DNA of 36,923 bases from Nitrosomonas oligotropha (GTDB lineage: Bacteria; Pseudomonadota; Gammaproteobacteria; Burkholderiales; Nitrosomonadaceae). Shown here piece by piece: positions 8,686-16,880 of the stretch. A model generated the notes under the pieces. The model was given only the letters and a program-made list of their open reading frames with translations. It ran no database searches and was not told the origin of the DNA. Position 1 is the first letter of the stretch. Every line of letters starts with the position of its first letter. Where the stretch lies: contig NZ_QRBZ01000043.1 of the NCBI RefSeq assembly GCF_009833085.1, forward strand, positions 1 to 36,923, written 5' to 3'. The position numbers and the translations under genes were made by a program.

Positions 8686-8958
8686 ATGAAATTTGACTGG
8701 GATTCAAAGAAAGCGGAAGCCAATCGTCGAAAACACAGTGTTTCATTTGACGAAGCAGCCACGATTTTTCTCGATCCTCATGCTGTATCGGGCCCGGATC
8801 CCGATCATTCGATCGCAGAAGAACGATACATTACGTTTGGTTGTTCCAAACTTGGCCGTTTGCTGGCAGTCTGCCACACTTACCGGCCGGGTATGATTCG
8901 AATTATTAGCGCACGCCGCCTGACACGAGGGGAAAGGAAACTCTATGAAGAAGGATAA
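8686..8958 (+). CDS. brnT: BrnT-family (DUF497) type II toxin
   Basis: This 90-residue protein matches the BrnT ribonuclease-toxin family closely. The N-terminus has FDWDSKKAEANRRKHSVSF (family form F-W-D-x-x-K-A-x-x-N-x-x-K-H-x-V-S-F), then DEAATIFLDP, then EERYITFG, and the C-terminus has IRIISARRLTRGERKLYEE. BrnT folds like RelE toxins and cuts RNA when freed from its antitoxin. The gene is intact at normal length. It overlaps the next ORF by 14 bp, in the toxin-first order usual for brnTA. Upstream, 8455-8685 contains no gene, only the promoter-like element. Confidence 0.88.
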   Translation: MKFDWDSKKAEANRRKHSVSFDEAATIFLDPHAVSGPDPDHSIAEERYITFGCSKLGRLLAVCHTYRPGMIRIISARRLTRGERKLYEEG

Positions 8959-9199
8959 GGAAGATATGCGAAAAAGCTATAAACGTTCCGATTTTGCGAC
9001 ATTGGAACGAGGAAAGTTTTTTGCTGAAGTTGCCAAAGGTACGTCAGTCGTACTGCTGGAACCAGACGTGGCAAAAGCATTTCCCACGTCGAAAGCAGTA
9101 AACGAAGCCTTGACGGAGCTATTGGCATTGACTGAGAAAACAGCACGTATAACACGCCGTTCAACTAGAATGCGCCTTAAAGCGGAGAATACCGATTAA
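8945..9199 (+). CDS. Antitoxin partner of the BrnT-family toxin
   Basis: This 84-residue, strongly basic protein overlaps the toxin gene by 14 bp. A purine-rich GGAAAGGA ribosome binding site precedes the ATG at 8945; a second in-frame ATG at 8966 is possible. Residues 33-60 (TSVVLLEPDVAKAFPTSKAV onward) look like a ribbon-helix-helix unit, a short strand followed by two helices, which would make DNA-binding dimers. It resembles the antitoxins found with BrnT in place of the classic BrnA, but I identify it mainly by position and fold pattern. It would neutralise the toxin and repress the operon. Confidence 0.75.
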   Translation: MKKDKEDMRKSYKRSDFATLERGKFFAEVAKGTSVVLLEPDVAKAFPTSKAVNEALTELLALTEKTARITRRSTRMRLKAENTD

Positions 9200-9217
9200 A
9201 TTTGCACGTTAGCTGTC

Positions 9218-9646
9218 ATGAAAGAAAACGAGCGCTGGCTACATCTTGTCGCTCTTGATGATGAGTTTCTAAAGGGTGGAGTAATTCTCTCGGAATGGTG
9301 TGTTTTTATCATTCGTGAAGCCGATGTTGCTTTCGTTAATGGCGCTCATCTAGCTTCTATACTAACCGTAGTCTCTGGCATCGAAACTTATCTCCGCTCA
9401 GAACATTCAGTTACTGGAAAGGAACGGTTAGTCGAACTCATCAATCAAGCCAATATTCACTGTGACTTGAAGACTGATCTTCATACACTCCGAAAATATC
9501 GAAACAAATGGGTTCACATCGATGAGCCATGGGAAGATTACTCATTGCTGGAACATTCCGAACAAATCGAAAAGGAGCTTGAAGAAATGGCTTTTTTTGC
9601 AGTACGCATTCTACGGCGAACTATCTATGAGAACCCATGGATTTAA
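9218..9646 (+). CDS. Hypothetical protein with HEPN-like RNKWVH motif
   Basis: This is a 142-residue, helix-rich protein, 18 bp behind the antitoxin and probably in the same transcript. I do not recognise a named family. Residues 106-115 read RKYRNKWVHI, which fits the R-x(4-6)-H signature of HEPN domains, many of which are RNases or nucleic-acid-linked partners in toxin-antitoxin and defence loci. A hydrophobic helix pair before it and an acidic amphipathic helix after it (EHSEQIEKELEEMAFFAVRI) suit a four-helix bundle. The Shine-Dalgarno is weak. It could instead be an unrelated orphan gene. Confidence 0.6.
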   Translation: MKENERWLHLVALDDEFLKGGVILSEWCVFIIREADVAFVNGAHLASILTVVSGIETYLRSEHSVTGKERLVELINQANIHCDLKTDLHTLRKYRNKWVHIDEPWEDYSLLEHSEQIEKELEEMAFFAVRILRRTIYENPWI

Positions 9647-9767
9647 TCCGAGAAACTACGATCCAGATGTTTCATATCACGTTGCCAGGCGAAATACACT
9701 TAATGCTTTTTTAAATGCAGCCATACTCCAACCAAGAATTAATTAAGCAAATTAATCTTTGAAAAAA

Positions 9768-10586
9768 ATGAAAAACTACCAAGTAAAACCCGGCAGCAAG
9801 CTCAATCTGGGGCACTACGATCCTGACGATACCGGCGATTTCGAGAAATCCGCGCAAGACAAGGAAAAAGCCAAAGCCGTGACGGAAAAATTGATCGGTA
9901 AATTGGATGAACTGCAAGAGCGTTTGTTCACCAATGGTAACCGTGCACTGTTAATCGTGTTGCAAGGCATGGACACCAGCGGGAAGGACGGCACGATCAA
10001 GCATGTGATGTCCGGCATCAATCCACAGGGCTGCAAAGTGGTGACGTTCAAAACGCCATCGGCGGAAGAATTGCGGCATGATTTTTTGTGGCGCGTGCAT
10101 CAAAAAGCCCCGGAAAAAGGCCAGATCGGTATTTTCAACCGCTCGCATTATGAAGATGTGCTGATTACCCGCGTGCATGGGCTGATATCGCGCAAGGTAG
10201 TGCAACAACGGTTTAACCAGATTAAGGAATTCGAGGAATTATTGTCCGAAAACGGCACGGTTACTCTGAAGTTTTTCCTGCACATCTCAAAAGATGAGCA
10301 GAAAAAGCGGCTGGAGGAACGGATCAATAATCCGGAAAAGCGCTGGAAATTCAACGAGGGCGATATCGAAGAACGCAAATTCTGGGGAAACTATATCGAA
10401 GCGTTTGAAGCCATGCTGGCGGCCACCAGCACCGAGCGCGCGCCCTGGCATATCGTGCCGGCCAACCGCAAATGGTATCGCAATCTGGTCATCGCACACC
10501 ACGTCGTGCAAGCGCTGGAAGGAATGAAACTCAAAACTCCGCAAGCACCGGCAGGCATCAACTTTGATACCTTGAAGATTGAGTAG
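9768..10586 (+). CDS. ppk2: Polyphosphate kinase 2 family phosphotransferase (PPK2)
   Basis: PPK2 enzymes move phosphate between polyphosphate and nucleotides, usually making nucleoside di- or triphosphates from polyphosphate. A Walker A motif, GMDTSGKDG, is near residue 67. The Walker B region reads IGIFNRSHYEDVLITRVHG near residue 125. A lid segment follows with RLEERINNPEKRWKFNEGD and a conserved WHIVPANRKWYRN near residue 226. The length of 272 residues is normal for a single-domain enzyme. A TTG at 9759 in frame is an alternative start. The next gene, a CYTH-CHAD protein, also handles polyphosphate, so the two probably work together. Confidence 0.92.
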   Translation: MKNYQVKPGSKLNLGHYDPDDTGDFEKSAQDKEKAKAVTEKLIGKLDELQERLFTNGNRALLIVLQGMDTSGKDGTIKHVMSGINPQGCKVVTFKTPSAEELRHDFLWRVHQKAPEKGQIGIFNRSHYEDVLITRVHGLISRKVVQQRFNQIKEFEELLSENGTVTLKFFLHISKDEQKKRLEERINNPEKRWKFNEGDIEERKFWGNYIEAFEAMLAATSTERAPWHIVPANRKWYRNLVIAHHVVQALEGMKLKTPQAPAGINFDTLKIE

Positions 10587-10641
10587 TAAAGTATCCGCTT
10601 CGGCCGCTGGCTGTTCAGCGTCATCCTAACGGGAGCATTGT

Positions 10642-12132
10642 ATGGAAATTGAGCTCAAGCTGGCCTTGCATCCGCGTAATGTCAGCCGGATCCGGCGCCA
10701 TCCCTTGCTGCACGCCGTTGCTCCGCAGCAGCGCACGTTACTGAGCATTTACTTCGATACGCCGGAATTCGATTTGATGCAGCGAGGTATCGCGTTGCGC
10801 GTGCGTCAGGCCGGTGATCAATGGATTCAGACGCTGAAAGCCGAGGCGCAATCGGTCGGCGCGTTGACGAGCCGCCCGGAGTGGGAAATGGAAGTCGCGA
10901 ATGGCCGTCATCCGGATTTCTCCGCATTGCCACAAGCGGCACTGGATCTGCTCGCCGGTATCAAATTCAAACACATCACAGCGGTATTCACCACTGAATT
11001 CCGCCGCACAACGTGGCAAATCGGCGATAGCGCCGCGCAAGCCGAAGTGGCGTTGGATAGCGGCAAAATCTTCGCCGCTGAGTTATCGCGCGATATCTGC
11101 GAAGTGGAAATCGAACTCAAGTCCGGTCCGGCGGAATTTTTGTTCGACATTGCAACGCAGTTGCTGCAACAAGCACCGTTGCACATCGAACCGCGCAGCA
11201 AAGCGGAACGCGGTTACATCCTGTGCGGCGCGCTTAGTCCCAGCCCGGTCAAAGCCATCCGCCCAGGCATCGGCCATGATCAACCGGCGGGTGAGGTATG
11301 GCATGCCATGGTGCAGGCGGCGCTGGTGCAATTATCCGCCAACGTACCCGGCTTTCTCGAACAGGCACAGGACATTGAGTATCTGCATCAACTGCGCATC
11401 GCGTTGCGCCGTTTGCGTGCCGGTGCGCAATTGGCGAAATCGCTGAATCAGGAAATACCCGCGTGGGAACAACCGTTACGCGCATTGACACATGCACTGA
11501 ACCCAGCGCGTGATTGGGATGTGTTTCACCAGGAGATCTTACCCGGCATCCTGCCCGTTCTGACGGCGTCAGCAGAAAATACCGCCTTCTCCGAAACCGC
11601 ATTGGATTTGCTGCACAATGCCGCTGCGCAGGCGCGGCAGCAAGCGCAAGCGTTATTGCTGGAAGCGGCGTTCACCCAGCTCATGCTCGACATCGGCCGC
11701 AGTCTTTTGATAGCACCGGTCACTGAACACATGCGCACGACCGGAACATGGGCTGAAGCCGTACTGGAGAAACGCTGGCAGAAGCTGCGCAAATGCTGTC
11801 GCGGTTTTGCCCGGCTGAATCCGGCCGAACGCCACTTCGCACGCATCGCCGCCAAAAAGATGCGTTACTGCGTGGAAGCGTTTGCACCGCTGTACGGAAA
11901 ACGGGCGAATCGATTCTTGACCGCCTTGACCGCTTTACAAAGCGAATTGGGAATCGAGAACGACCGGCGAATCGCGCTGCAATTACTGCACAAACTACCG
12001 CATAAATCCGCCGCACTCGGCTTTGAGCTTGGCCGCCTCAGTGGCGTATTGGCGTCCGAAGCGGCGCGGCACCCACGGTTATCCCCGGCCTTGTGGCACC
12101 GCCTGGCGCGATCCAAACTGTTCTGGCGTTAG
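10642..12132 (+). CDS. CYTH-CHAD domain protein (inorganic triphosphatase-like, polyphosphate-binding)
   Basis: The 496-residue protein has an N-terminal CYTH domain (about residues 1-200). It opens with the ExExK metal-triphosphate motif (MEIELKL), then has arginine/lysine-rich strands (GIALRVRQ, KAERGY) that line the substrate tunnel. A CHAD domain (about 215-490) follows, with paired histidine/arginine helices such as LHQLRIALRRLRAG and FARIAAKKMRYCVEAF that bind polyphosphate. E. coli YgiF, which has this architecture, hydrolyses inorganic triphosphate. A GGGAG ribosome binding site sits 7 bp before the ATG. It is 55 bp downstream of ppk2 and likely co-transcribed, and its stop faces the convergent GIDE-type gene. 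Confidence 0.9.
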   Translation: MEIELKLALHPRNVSRIRRHPLLHAVAPQQRTLLSIYFDTPEFDLMQRGIALRVRQAGDQWIQTLKAEAQSVGALTSRPEWEMEVANGRHPDFSALPQAALDLLAGIKFKHITAVFTTEFRRTTWQIGDSAAQAEVALDSGKIFAAELSRDICEVEIELKSGPAEFLFDIATQLLQQAPLHIEPRSKAERGYILCGALSPSPVKAIRPGIGHDQPAGEVWHAMVQAALVQLSANVPGFLEQAQDIEYLHQLRIALRRLRAGAQLAKSLNQEIPAWEQPLRALTHALNPARDWDVFHQEILPGILPVLTASAENTAFSETALDLLHNAAAQARQQAQALLLEAAFTQLMLDIGRSLLIAPVTEHMRTTGTWAEAVLEKRWQKLRKCCRGFARLNPAERHFARIAAKKMRYCVEAFAPLYGKRANRFLTALTALQSELGIENDRRIALQLLHKLPHKSAALGFELGRLSGVLASEAARHPRLSPALWHRLARSKLFWR

Positions 12133-12152
12133 TGGCATAGCGACTAAACGCA

Positions 12153-13097
12153 TCATCCATGCACATGCACCAGCCAAGCGGCAGCACAGATCGATACGAT
12201 GCACGCCGCCAAAGCAGCGTAGCCGCTCCGGCGGTATTTCTGTGCCAGTAAGGCTTGCGGATACATCGAGATAATAAAAGGCCGGGATGAATTGTTTGGT
12301 TTAGCCATGATGCTGGTATCCGGCTCCAGCGCCAGTTCATCGTGAATCTGCTGCGCTGCGGCGCGCGCTTCGGATCGCGCCACTTCCCATTCCTGCTGAT
12401 CGATGTTGCCGTCCTTGTTGCTGTCGAACCGGTCCCGCAACGCAGCTTGATCCTTTTTCCAATCGTTGATCACATTGATCATCACATCCCGCATGGATTT
12501 CTGTGCTGTCGCGGACCAGGTGCTGAATTGCCCCAATATGTACAGCGGCTGGCCGGGCAGTATCAGCCACTCGGTGTAGCGGTAGTTGTTGGTCATGGCA
12601 TGAACGATCGATTGGCTTTCCAGTATTTGCGTCCGAGTTGGCCATTCGCTATTGCCGTACCACACCAGTTTCTCGACACCGTTGATTTCCGCCTGTTCCG
12701 GATCGACATAGCAACTGCTGGCACCGTCGGTGAGCCTGAAGCGGTGATCGCTGGTGTTGGTGTACACCACATTCCAGCGTGTTTGCGTGCGGCCTCTTTC
12801 GGTAAATGTTTCCTGCTGGGCAATTTCACTGCGATACCAAAGACACGGGTGATTGGATAACGGCGCGTAAATCGGCCGGTCACCGATGAATTGCCCCTTC
12901 CCTTCCAGTTCAACATAACCCTGATGCGCCGAGCGTAATTTAGCGGTCGGCGTGTCCTCAATGATGCGCAGCCGTTTCCAGTTATGCATAAAAAAATAGA
13001 AACTGGTCAATGCCGCAACGATCACCGCACCCAGCACATAGGGATAATCCTGCGGCGGAATGTCAGCCAGTACTTGATTCATGCGCCCCCAATTCAA
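12153..13097 (-). CDS. GIDE-type (MULAN-like) membrane protein with EF-hand
   Basis: The 314-residue protein has a transmembrane helix at about residues 19-37, a GIDE-domain-like soluble region (about 45-200, with YAPLSNHPCLWYRSEI and a FTERGRTQTRWN segment), and a second helix at the C-terminus (about 293-310). Bacterial relatives are often annotated as 'E3 ubiquitin ligase family' by similarity to mitochondrial MULAN, but no RING finger is visible, so ligase activity is not implied. Residues 225-236 form a canonical EF-hand loop (DSNKDGNIDQQE), suggesting calcium binding. It overlaps lemA by 4 bp; LemA and GIDE-type genes commonly pair. The role in the envelope is unknown. Confidence 0.82.
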   Translation of the reverse strand: MNWGRMNQVLADIPPQDYPYVLGAVIVAALTSFYFFMHNWKRLRIIEDTPTAKLRSAHQGYVELEGKGQFIGDRPIYAPLSNHPCLWYRSEIAQQETFTERGRTQTRWNVVYTNTSDHRFRLTDGASSCYVDPEQAEINGVEKLVWYGNSEWPTRTQILESQSIVHAMTNNYRYTEWLILPGQPLYILGQFSTWSATAQKSMRDVMINVINDWKKDQAALRDRFDSNKDGNIDQQEWEVARSEARAAAQQIHDELALEPDTSIMAKPNNSSRPFIISMYPQALLAQKYRRSGYAALAACIVSICAAAWLVHVHG

Positions 13098-13666
13098 CCG
13101 AATAGCTTACCGATATTGACATCCTGCTTATCGGCATCGCTGAATTCCAGTAGATCGCGCGGTTTGAATTTAAACCAATTGGCGATGATGACATCGGGGA
13201 ATTGTTCGATGCGCACATTGTTGATTTTGACCGCTTCGTTGTAATACTCGCGGCGGTCGGCGATGCTGTTTTCCAATCCGCTGATGCGCGTCTGCAAGTG
13301 GCGGAATTTCTCGCTGGCTTTCAATTCGGGATAATCTTCCGCCACCGCAAACAGATTCCCCAATCCCATGCGCAGCATATTTTCCGCCGCGCCCAGCGCG
13401 CCGATATTACCGGTCTCGCGCGCGGTAGCAACCTGCGAACGCGCTGCGATCACTTGCTTCAGCGTTTCCTGTTCAAAACCCATATACTGCTTGCAAGTTT
13501 CCACCAGCTTGGGCAGTTCATCATGGCGCTGCTTCAAAAGAATATCGATATTCGACCATGCCTGCGATACGCTGTGCTTAATATCCACCAGACTGTTGTA
13601 CAGCATAACGCCGTACACGAACACAATGGCCAATCCGGCCAGGGAAATATAAATCATGATATCCAA
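13094..13666 (-). CDS. lemA: LemA family membrane protein
   Basis: The protein has one N-terminal transmembrane helix (about residues 3-23) with a short periplasmic tail, then a cytoplasmic helical LemA domain. Typical family segments are seen: YNSLVDIKHSVSQAWSNID, LLKQRHDELPKLVETCKQYM, LFAVAEDYPELKAS, RREYYNEAVKINN and a late FPDVIIANWFKFKPRD. The start was chosen from the ribosome binding site: GGAGG at 13674-13678 is 7 bp from a TTG at 13666, but only 1 bp from an in-frame GTG at 13672. An ATG at 13657 is also possible. The biochemical role of LemA is not settled. It is the first gene of a two-gene operon with the GIDE-type protein. Confidence 0.9.
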   Translation of the reverse strand: MDIMIYISLAGLAIVFVYGVMLYNSLVDIKHSVSQAWSNIDILLKQRHDELPKLVETCKQYMGFEQETLKQVIAARSQVATARETGNIGALGAAENMLRMGLGNLFAVAEDYPELKASEKFRHLQTRISGLENSIADRREYYNEAVKINNVRIEQFPDVIIANWFKFKPRDLLEFSDADKQDVNIGKLFG

Positions 13667-13800
13667 CGTCACACCTCCAGTTAGTTACATTCCTGCAATA
13701 TACAGTAACGATAATCCGGGAAGCCGCTTGAAAAGATGCCGTGAGTGGCTTCATTTCCTCTTATTGCCGCCATTATCCGGCTGAGCTTCGACGAATGCTA

Positions 13801-13830
13801 TTGACGGGCCGTACTGCGCTTCACTATGCT
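13801..13830 (+). promoter_or_regulatory. Sigma-70-like promoter for the DUF4156-type gene
   Basis: TTGACG at 13801-13806 is followed after 18 bp by TATGCT at 13825-13830. Transcription would start near 13837, leaving a leader of about 37 nt with an AGGAG site at 13863-13867 before the ATG at 13874. Confidence 0.5.
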
Positions 13831-13873
13831 AACCGGCTTTAAGAATACAATCCGTAGGTATCAGGAGTCATCC

Positions 13874-14266
13874 ATGAGTGTTTGCAAAGAATTAAACCCG
13901 TTGACCCAAGCAGCAGTGTTCGTTTCAATCATCCTGGGCTGTACCGGAGCTGTGGCACAAACGAGCGATACTCCGGCGCAACCGGAAGAAACTAAAACCA
14001 TCACGATGGTGGTCGGTGAACACGGTCCAGACGGATGCGAGTTGCTTGGTAAAGTCCGGGGCTCTTCGCATGAAAGTGAAGCCGCAAAAGACAATACCCC
14101 GTATGTTGACCGGTTGATGAAAGCCCGCAACAATTTAAGAAATGAAGCGAAAGCATTGGGTGGTAATACCGTGCATATCATTAAATCGAATAATTCAGGA
14201 AAATATGAGATTCCCGGTGCCCCCAAGGAAATCATATTTGTCGGTAATGCGTATCGCTGCGAATAA
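13874..14266 (+). CDS. Small secreted protein, DUF4156-like
   Basis: The 130-residue protein carries an N-terminal signal peptide: a hydrophobic run AAVFVSIILGCTGAVAQ, cleavage probably after the AVA. The mature part contains DGCELLGKVRGSS and a helix LMKARNNLRNEAKALGGNTVHII, which resembles the DUF4156 pattern of small envelope proteins (cysteine, LG-V-G, R-x-L-R-x-x-A-x-x-x-G-x-N). A second cysteine near the C-terminus (YRCE) may pair with the first. I chose the ATG at 13874 because AGGAG lies 6 bp upstream; an in-frame ATG at 13826 precedes it but overlaps the promoter. Function unknown. Confidence 0.78.
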   Translation: MSVCKELNPLTQAAVFVSIILGCTGAVAQTSDTPAQPEETKTITMVVGEHGPDGCELLGKVRGSSHESEAAKDNTPYVDRLMKARNNLRNEAKALGGNTVHIIKSNNSGKYEIPGAPKEIIFVGNAYRCE

Positions 14267-14351
14267 TCCGGAAACAATCCGCTGAAAAATATTTTCATAC
14301 GGCGATATGCATACATGGATAAATGTAAGTTATTATCCCAGCAGTAAGTTT

Positions 14352-14380
14352 TTGAGCATGTGAGTAATGTATCGTATAAT
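14352..14380 (+). promoter_or_regulatory. Sigma-70-like promoter for the GAF-PAS-GGDEF-EAL gene
   Basis: TTGAGC (14352-14357) and a perfect TATAAT (14375-14380) are separated by the ideal 17 bp. The start would be near 14387, giving a leader of about 85 nt to the ATG at 14473. Confidence 0.6.
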
Positions 14381-14472
14381 TCCGACCAACTCAGTTCATT
14401 TATTGACGTCCTATCCGGTATTCAATCCATTGTGAATCTCTCATGAAACCTTACTGGCAATGCTAACCGCGA

Positions 14473-16716
14473 ATGAGTAAGAATATTTCTGTGAACAAGG
14501 ATTTATATGGGCAGATTTTTGCGCCGACCAATTATTTCGACCTGACCAATACCGAACAGGGCAGGATCCTCCAGTTTCAACAAGAAATTCTTCAGCTGGT
14601 GGTACTGGGAAATGACTACAAGGAAATTTGCGAGAAAGTCTGCTTGCTGATGGAGCAACTGCTGGATAACGCGGTGGCGTCGGTCATGCTATTGGACAAG
14701 GAAAAGCAATGCATGAATGTATTTGCCGCCCCCAGTGTTCCCGAAGCGTGCATTGTGCAGCTCAATGGCCTGCGTCCGGGACCGGGAGCCGGTTCCTGCG
14801 GCAATGCCGTTTTTCGCCAGGAACCGGTTTTTGTCGAAAGCACGCTCGATGATCCGCGCTGGCAGAACATCCGCCAATTAGCCATCGATTTCAATATCCT
14901 TTCCTGCTGGTCCATGCCGGTGCGCAGCAAAGGCGGCGAATGCATCGGATCGTTTGCGCTGTCCAGTTTTGAACATCGCTTACCCAGCACTTTTCACCGC
15001 AAACTGCTGGAAATCGGTTCATTCATTATCGGAATCGCACTGGAACAAAAGAAAGTCAACGAGCAGTTATATCTTTCCAGCAAGGTTTTTGAAAACAGCA
15101 CCGAAGCGATCATGATCGCGGATGCCAACAAGATCATCATCTCGACCAACAAGGCGCTGCACAAAATAACCGGTTATGTGGATGAAGAGATCGTCGGAAA
15201 ATCTGTAACCATCGTCACATCCATCCGGCACGGCAGCAATTTTTTTCAGAAAATCTGGCAAAGCGTCAAGCAGCATAACCACTGGCACGGCGAAGTCTGG
15301 AACCGGCATAAACAGGGACGGGAGTATCCTGCGTGGTTCAATATCATTCCGGTACGCGGCAAGGACAGCCGGATCAGCTATTACCTGATCAACTTTTCGG
15401 ATATCACCAGCAAGAAAAAATCGGATGAGATTATCTGGCGGCAAGCCAATTACGATTCGCTGACCGGATTACCGAACCGCAATATGTTCTACGACCGGTT
15501 GAACCATGACATCAAAAATGCAGCCCGGATCGGCGCGGGATTGGCCGTGTTGTTTATCGATCTCGACCGCTTCAAGGAAGTTAACGATTCATTGGGTCAC
15601 AGCGTGGGCGATGCGCTGCTGGCGGAGGCCGCGAAGCGGTTAAGCAGTTGCGTGCGGGAAACCGATACCGTGGCGCGCCTGGGCGGGGACGAATTTACCA
15701 TCATACTGAACGGCATCAACGAACAACGCAGCGCCGAAAAGATCATTCAAATGATCTTGCTGGAATTGGCCAAACCGTTTCATCTCAATACCAAGCAAGC
15801 GTATGTTTCCGCGAGTATCGGCGCGACGTTTTTTCCCAACGATGCAAATACCGTTGAAATATTGATGAAGAATGCCGACCAGGCCATGTATGCCGCCAAA
15901 AACAATGGCCGTAACTGCTGGAGCTGTTTCACATCGAATATGCGCGCGGCAACCGAAATCCGTTCCAGAACCGCATACGAATTGCGCAGCGCGTTGCGCG
16001 ATCAGCAACTGTATTTGCTGTATCAACCGATCGTGGAACTGTCGACCGGCAATGTCTACAAAGCCGAAGCCTTGATCCGCTGGCAACACCCGGAACGGGG
16101 CACGGTGTATCCGGGGGAATTTATTAGTATCGCGGAAGAAACCAATCTCATCACCGACATCGGCGATTGGGTTTTCAAGCAAGCGGTCAACCAGGTTGCC
16201 CTCTGGCAGACCAACTTCAACGCCGGTTTTCAAATCAGCATCAATAAGTCGCCCAAGCAATTCATCAGCAAAATGAGCGATTGGGTCAACCATCTCAACG
16301 AACGCGGCCTGGACGGACAAAGTATCATTGTGGAAATTACCGAAAACTTGCTGCTCGATGTGCACGAATTGGTGGTAAAACAATTATTGAGTTACCGCGA
16401 TGCGGGTGTTCAGGTGGCCATCGACGATTTCGGCACGGGTTATTCCTCACTGTCCTATCTGAAAAAATTCGATATCGATTATCTCAAGATCGACCGCTCG
16501 TTCATTTCCAATCTGGACAGCAAATCGAACGATAGAATTCTATGCGAGGCGGTTATTACCATGGCGCACCGCCTGGGCATGAAGGTCATTGCCGAAGGCG
16601 TCGAAACGGATATGCAAAAAGAATTATTGACTGCTATGGGTTGCGATTTCGGACAAGGTAACTTTTTCAGCAAGCCGATGACTGCCGATAAATTTGAAAC
16701 ACTCCTTCTACAATAG
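14473..16716 (+). CDS. GAF-PAS-GGDEF-EAL c-di-GMP signalling protein
   Basis: The 747-residue cytoplasmic protein has a GAF domain (about residues 40-195), a PAS domain (about 203-318), a GGDEF domain (about 325-490) and an EAL domain (about 500-745). The cyclase motif ARLGGDEF (404-408) is intact, with an RETD inhibitory site at 395-398. The phosphodiesterase motif is AEALIRW (EAL at 532-534), with an intact DDFGTGYSSLSYLK loop, ITEN and AEGVET. Both activities are therefore possible, and the GAF and PAS domains likely decide between them. No transmembrane helix is seen. A hairpin follows the stop (16748-16765) but lacks a T-run. Confidence 0.95.
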   Translation: MSKNISVNKDLYGQIFAPTNYFDLTNTEQGRILQFQQEILQLVVLGNDYKEICEKVCLLMEQLLDNAVASVMLLDKEKQCMNVFAAPSVPEACIVQLNGLRPGPGAGSCGNAVFRQEPVFVESTLDDPRWQNIRQLAIDFNILSCWSMPVRSKGGECIGSFALSSFEHRLPSTFHRKLLEIGSFIIGIALEQKKVNEQLYLSSKVFENSTEAIMIADANKIIISTNKALHKITGYVDEEIVGKSVTIVTSIRHGSNFFQKIWQSVKQHNHWHGEVWNRHKQGREYPAWFNIIPVRGKDSRISYYLINFSDITSKKKSDEIIWRQANYDSLTGLPNRNMFYDRLNHDIKNAARIGAGLAVLFIDLDRFKEVNDSLGHSVGDALLAEAAKRLSSCVRETDTVARLGGDEFTIILNGINEQRSAEKIIQMILLELAKPFHLNTKQAYVSASIGATFFPNDANTVEILMKNADQAMYAAKNNGRNCWSCFTSNMRAATEIRSRTAYELRSALRDQQLYLLYQPIVELSTGNVYKAEALIRWQHPERGTVYPGEFISIAEETNLITDIGDWVFKQAVNQVALWQTNFNAGFQISINKSPKQFISKMSDWVNHLNERGLDGQSIIVEITENLLLDVHELVVKQLLSYRDAGVQVAIDDFGTGYSSLSYLKKFDIDYLKIDRSFISNLDSKSNDRILCEAVITMAHRLGMKVIAEGVETDMQKELLTAMGCDFGQGNFFSKPMTADKFETLLLQ

Positions 16717-16818
16717 AACCAAATCCGCTAGTATCACGTCTCCGTCCTTCAGCGATTCCGCTGAAAACCGGATAAGAAAGATAAAAAAACGTTTCTCCTG
16801 TAAGTAATTGTCTGCAAT

Positions 16819-16833
16819 TAAGCATTTTGCTTA
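16819..16833 (+). promoter_or_regulatory. Operator-like inverted repeat upstream of the cytochrome c peroxidase gene
   Basis: TAAGCA (16819-16824) and TGCTTA (16828-16833) form a perfect dyad with a 3-bp centre, about 48 bp before the start codon. It could be a regulator site. It does not match the FNR or Crp consensus, and no regulator can be named. Confidence 0.25.
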
Positions 16834-16880
16834 TTCAATAAAATCGATCAAAGTGCTAATGTTAATTTTTTGGAGGTCAT

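Noticed and set aside
15640..16383. Minus-strand ORF of 247 residues opposite the GGDEF-EAL gene
   Set aside because: It lies fully inside a coding region with intact motifs on the other strand and has no recognisable domain.
16748..16765. Hairpin after the GGDEF-EAL gene as a terminator
   Set aside because: The 7-bp stem is followed by A residues, not a T-run on the coding strand, so termination is not supported.
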